A stretch of DNA of 64,000 bases from Apostichopus japonicus (taxonomy: Eukaryota; Echinodermata; Holothuroidea; Aspidochirotida; Stichopodidae), in the NCBI RefSeq assembly GCF_037975245.1, contig NC_092573.1:24209265-24273264 (forward strand). The letters are read 5' to 3'. The position numbers were made by a program, and so were the translations under genes. The stretch's first letter is position 1, and every line of letters begins with the position of its first letter. The notes beneath the pieces were generated by a model. That model worked only from the letters and a program-made list of their open reading frames with translations. It was not told the origin of the DNA and did not search any database. Of the stretch, positions 59,741-64,000 are shown one piece after another.

Positions 59741-60968
59741 CAAGGGCGTAGGAACCGGGGGGCTGGGGGGCGCCAGCCCCCCAGTGAAAAATATGGAGGG
59801 GCGGAAGTATCATTCCGCCCCCGCTTCGCAAGTCGGAAAACCCCTTTTTCATTTCCAAATGAGAAAAAAATCTCATTTGGAGCACCAAATTGCATCTAAG
59901 GCCAGGTGAAAATGCAAAATTATATACAAAATGGAGTGGGTGGGTTGAAGTGTGCTATATTGCACCAAATTGCATCTGAGGCCACCTGGAAATGCAAAAA
60001 AAATGGCCCCTCCTCTTAGACCCCTCCCCCAGGCCGGCCAGCGTAATTTTTTTCCTAGGAGGGTTAGGGGTAATTATCATATATAGGCGTATCCAAACCC
60101 TCGCGCTTGCGTGTTACTCGTATAAAGTTTATAGCTAGTAGTAGTAGTCGTACATACAGTGTGTGCGACGTGATTCACGTTTTGCACATATGTATACGTA
60201 TATGCGTTCGTGCAACAATAGAGACCTGTTCGACTTACAATCCTTGCGCCAATCTTCAGCTGGAATCTCGCCCTATAGTAAAGTTACTCGATACAATTGC
60301 ATTAACTAAAGTAATTCTCTCACCCAGATTTTAGACACAATGTACGGATTTCATCTGTCGTCATCATTGTGCGCGACTGACATTAATTTAATGATTTGGT
60401 TAATGTTAATCTGCTAGCCTACATTACATGTATTTCTAGTTTCACGGTAAACTTTAATGTTACGGTAAAGTGTAACATGTACATGGTACTAATATAGTAG
60501 GCCTACATACAAACTTAAGCCTGCTTTTATGAACTATCAGTCATTCGGTACTTTATCTGCTTTGCATCATTGTTTAATTGTACAAATGAAAAATAATTAT
60601 GTGATGATATTGAGGGTGACGATTTGATCGCGCTTTAATTTGTACTTCTTTCACTTATTTTCTTCAATTCTCACTTGGTAATCCTTGGCCAAAAAGGCAA
60701 ACTGCATTGTAAAACTGTACAGCGGAGATCTATTGCATTGTACAGCGTACATACTGCCCACGTACACCCGGCCCACACATGTGTATTACAGCGATCGATG
60801 AGTAACGCGTGTCTATGAGTAACACGCATGCGCGAGGGTTTGGATACGCCTATATATGATAATTACCCCTAACCCTCCTAGGAAAAAAAATTACGCGGCC
60901 GGCCATCAGTCTTCAGCCCCCCCCCCCCCACACACACACACAAAAGTACCTTCCTACGTACGCCACTG
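59741..60968. mobile_element. 1.2-kb composite hAT-like element with a nested inverted repeat
   Basis: Perfect 8-bp target-site duplications GAAGACGC lie at 59733-59740 and 60969-60976. The ends CAAGGGCGTAGGAA and, complemented, CAGTGGCGTACGTAGGAAG are related inverted repeats with a 4-bp indel. Inside, 60032-60119 and 60817-60904 are nearly perfect 88-bp inverted arms beginning GGCCGGCC. The arms look like a second foldback element or an internal hairpin of the same family. No long open frame. Confidence 0.85.
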
Positions 60969-61369
60969 GAAGACGCATTGTGGTAATTTTCTACATCGTA
61001 TTCAGGGTTCATATGAGCCATTGATAAAACCTCATTATCTTTGGGAAAATACACTAAAATGTATTTCTTTTCGATGAAAAATTCTTGATAATTTCGTACT
61101 AAAGCATTCAACTAGGTGTATATCGAATCATACAGTTACTTATTCGCGAAGGTCAAACGAGGAACGCGGAATAAGTAACTAACTTCACACCGGTATTGCG
61201 ACATCATGCGACATCCCCATATTGTAACCTAACCCTTTATATTTTGCGGCAAAGGTCAGCTTTGCTATCTGTTTTGGTATTTGCACAGTTAATCGTTGTA
61301 ACGAATATAGCATAATTTGTAATGTATCACGTGATCATGATACCTCTTCAGAGTCTTCCATTGCAACAT

Positions 61370-61613
61370 AAAAGCAGTTTTACCTGAACGACTAAACGCA
61401 TTTGCCATCAATTGCCTGACAACATTCGTCAGAGAGGCCTGCTGCAATATTCAAGGTTTAACACAGACACAAGTCTTGTGTTAGTACTAACGACAGCCTA
61501 ACTCGGTAAGATACCTCCCCGGGTTTGACCCAAATTCAGCTAAAGCCAACCACGCTGTTCGTTTTGCTAAGTCACCAGCCAGTCGACCTCCCCTTCAACA
61601 TTCCAGACAGTCG
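61370..61613 (+). other. Candidate 5' UTR exon of the CCCH zinc-finger gene
   Basis: The sequence ends with a consensus donor (CAGTCG|GTAAGC, exon end 61613) that could join the acceptor at 62584. No in-frame ATG lies between the nearest upstream stop and the donor, so translation would begin in the next exon. The exon 5' limit is unknown. Confidence 0.45.
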
Positions 61614-62663
61614 GTAAGCAAATTTTCCTTTTTTTTTCATTTCATTTATTCATTCCAGTATATGAAATTTATAAAAAGGAGTCATAAAATACGTTAGCAG
61701 AAAGTATAACTAATAAAAGGGAAAGGGGAAAAAAGGTAAGATGATACTTGATAGCTAGCTTCTCATATAAAATACATCTACACATACAAAATTTACTACA
61801 TAAACCGATAACATACTACAGCAAACTTTCTAAGTGCTCGAATTGAATGTTTAATGCTGCATGGTATGTAAAAGAGTTTCTGTAAACTTGTGTTGAATTG
61901 TGTTTTGGCAAGATGTTTGGATTTCTTAGATTTCTATTCCATTTGTGCAGTAAACTCTTTTCAGTACAGTACACAAAGGGTGATTCTGATCACTACTAAA
62001 TTTATTAGCCATTCTCATAAACTCAGTTCTTGCAGCAGCATTTACTTTCTCTGAAAGTAGATTGAAATCTATATTAAATATAGCTGAAAAAGTGATATGT
62101 GTTTAAGAAACATCATTATTCTATGTCTTTGAATGCAGATAAGATAAGCAGACTATCTGCAAACAGTTTGCCTAATGAAATATACATGAATTGCAACCCC
62201 TTTAATATGAAGCTTGTGCTTATAGCCATATACAACCCAGTACAATTAGACATACACATAATTTATGAACTGAAAGGTGACCATGGAAAGCCATTATTTA
62301 AGTTACAGACAAACATCCAAGTAGTGTTACAGTCTAACCCAGCTTGCTAGCTCATTAAATGTACATACCTGTAGTTATGTATGGGTACTTGATAGTTCTA
62401 ACTAGTTAGCTGTTACTCGATAACAGTTCCCTGTATTATTACCAGTACCTTTGTGTTAATGGAAGGAGATACAGCTATACTAACAGTTGTATTGTATTGT
62501 TTAAAATTAGGAAAGTCATGCAAATATCCAAATTAGTTCACTTAAATAGTATAATTTATGATTACTTATTGCTCTTCCCCACAGCTTGCAGAAAGAGTTA
62601 GAAGAAACTGCCAAAATTCTCCCCCAGCAAGGTTCCGGGATCTACACTTCGCAACTATTGGTC

Positions 62664-63860
62664 ATGAGTGTTGTTGATTCAGTATCTTTGTCGAATACGG
62701 ATAACCATGCTGCGTTGTCAGTGAACGAAGTACAAGAAACTGATACTCCTCCAGGTTTATCTACTTCTTCAAATCCTTTGAGTCTTGATGCACAAAATGT
62801 CTCAGTAAACAGCAAAAAGTCCCCCAAAACCTGCTTTCAATTTAAGAAAAAAGGTGTCTGTCATTTTGGAAATAATTGCAGATTTCAGCATGACTCAACG
62901 ACTTTAACAAAAGTTGCAAACTCAGCTGAAGTCGGTAACCAAAATCGAACTGACAAAAAGTCAGAAAAAACTTGCTTCTTGTTTTCAAAGTCTGGTAACT
63001 GCAGATTTGGAGAAAAGTGCAAATTTTTACATCTAGTCGGTCCTAAGGATACCAACAATGATGAAAGCTTAGAAGTTGTAACTGAATCCGTTGATCAATC
63101 TTCGGTTGAAAAACCCGGTGAGGAAGCAAAAGATCCTCCCAAAGGCAAAAAGAAACCCAGAATTTGCCGATTTTTCAAGCAGGGCTCTTGTAAGAAGGGT
63201 GCTGCCTGCAACTTTCGCCACCCTGAGAGGAAACATGACGATCAGAAGGGAGAGGAAGGACCCCTGGCTACCCAAGGAGGTAACCAGGATGAAGATGGGG
63301 CTGAGAAACCTACCCCTCAGAAGCCTAGAATGCAGATTCAGACATTCTTGAGACTGTCTGAACTGACCGATGAAGATCTTCCAAGGTTGAGACAGACAGA
63401 AATTCAGCAGTTGAAGAAAAGATTTCCTGATGCCTTGGAGATGGAGAATGAAGGTGATCCAAGTATCTACAGAGTTGTAGTGCATCCTACCGATCCGGAC
63501 TGGGTGAGTGAAATGTGTGGAAATATTGAATATTCATATTTAAAGTTAGCTACAGTAAATTATAGATCATTGTTCATTAATACTGCATTGATTATGTAAG
63601 TCCTATATATTTCTGAATCCAGATTCTTTTACAAAAAAGTAAGGGATGTATGTGGGATTACTAATTATTCATAATAATGTATGATATTAGCCTTGCTACT
63701 GACAAAACTGTTTTCAATCATAATTTCCTTATCTTCTCTCTCGATAGCCGTATAACCTGATTGATTTCCATCTCAACGTGTCATTTCCTTTTGAGTATCC
63801 TGTTGAGATGCCCTGCATCAGTTTACCAGAAGATCAAGATTCCCCAACAGTGATCGTAAG
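62664..63860 (+). CDS. Triple CCCH zinc-finger protein with RWD-like region (partial, continues off the window)
   Basis: Exon 62585-63503 (ATG 62664), then exon 63748-63860, with the rest beyond the right edge. It contains three CCCH fingers: C-x8-C-x5-C-x3-H in CFQFKKKGVCHFGNNCRFQH, the same spacing in CFLFSKSGNCRFGEKCKFLH, and C-x7-C-x5-C-x3-H in CRFFKQGSCKKGAACNFRH. Such fingers usually bind RNA. After an acidic linker, the part from LTDEDLPRLRQTEIQQLKKRFP through VVVHPTDPDW, PYNLIDFHLNVSFPFEYP and MPCISLPEDQD resembles an RWD/UBC-like fold (the 'FxLxVxFPxxYP' strand-turn). I do not recognise a named orthologue. Donors are GTGAGT at 63504 and a weak GTTCGT at 63861. Confidence 0.8.
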
Positions 63861-64000
63861 GTTCGTTAGAGTAAATAAAAAATAATAGTAAAAAACACTT
63901 TCTCTACCAAATTGTCTCAACATACCAAATTAGCTCCTTCTCAGCTTTAATTCCGTTTCACTTGACTCCTGTACATATGTTTAAACTTCTAACATGGAAA

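Noticed and set aside
63069-63485. A 138-codon open frame on the minus strand
   Set aside because: It lies opposite the CCCH zinc-finger exon and is a shadow.

Overview
The window is animal nuclear DNA: AT-rich, intron-rich, full of short tandem repeats and small DNA transposons. It carries single-copy genes that bilaterians share. A linker histone gene with a metazoan histone stem-loop, tandem LRAT-family genes and the abundance of invertebrate-type hAT MITEs point to an invertebrate deuterostome. I favour an echinoderm, possibly a sea cucumber, but that placement is inference.

Layout. (1) About 217-9000: a tandem segmental duplication. Each copy holds one LRAT-domain gene with an uninterrupted coding exon (1001-2302 and 6531-7832, + strand). 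A nested transposon insertion (3823-4796) occurs only in the first copy. (2) 9377-9568, - strand: a 63-residue microprotein resembling PIGBOS1. (3) 12019-29202, + strand: a complete 14-exon gene for gamma-tubulin complex component 4 (TUBGCP4), reconstructed exon by exon with every splice phase agreeing. Its intron 11 holds the most unusual object in the window. This is an array of about 3.9 kb (roughly 50 units of 45 or 85 bp), each unit a copy of the 3' end of exon 11 together with its 5' splice site. A 1.7-kb hAT-type element interrupts the array, and its target-site duplication copied one more splice donor. (4) 33842-37558, - strand: an LRRC61 orthologue in six exons. (5) 38766-42548, + strand: phosphomevalonate kinase (PMVK) in four exons, divergent from LRRC61. 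(6) 42600-45500: TA microsatellites, a 402-bp hAT MITE, a tRNA-derived SINE and a stray duplicated fragment of AAGAB. (7) 47949-53560, - strand: AAGAB (p34) in eight exons. (8) 54804-57120: a MITE and otherwise unassigned DNA. (9) 57268-57849: an intronless, replication-dependent histone H1 gene with CCAAT and TATA boxes, a 3' stem-loop and a purine-rich element. (10) 58400-61030: a decayed tandem array split by a 1.2-kb nested inverted-repeat element. (11) 61370 to the right edge: the 5' part of a gene for a protein with three CCCH zinc fingers followed by an RWD-like region, which runs off the window.

The genes are unrelated housekeeping functions: microtubule nucleation, mevalonate pathway, adaptor-complex chaperoning and chromatin. 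There is no operon or pathway cluster. The candidate novel system is the multiplied splice-donor array in TUBGCP4, where four consecutive donors are in frame and every 85-bp unit looks like a potential stop-containing mini-exon. Exon boundaries were assigned by eye from GT/AG sites, phase continuity and remembered family sequences; no database search was run.
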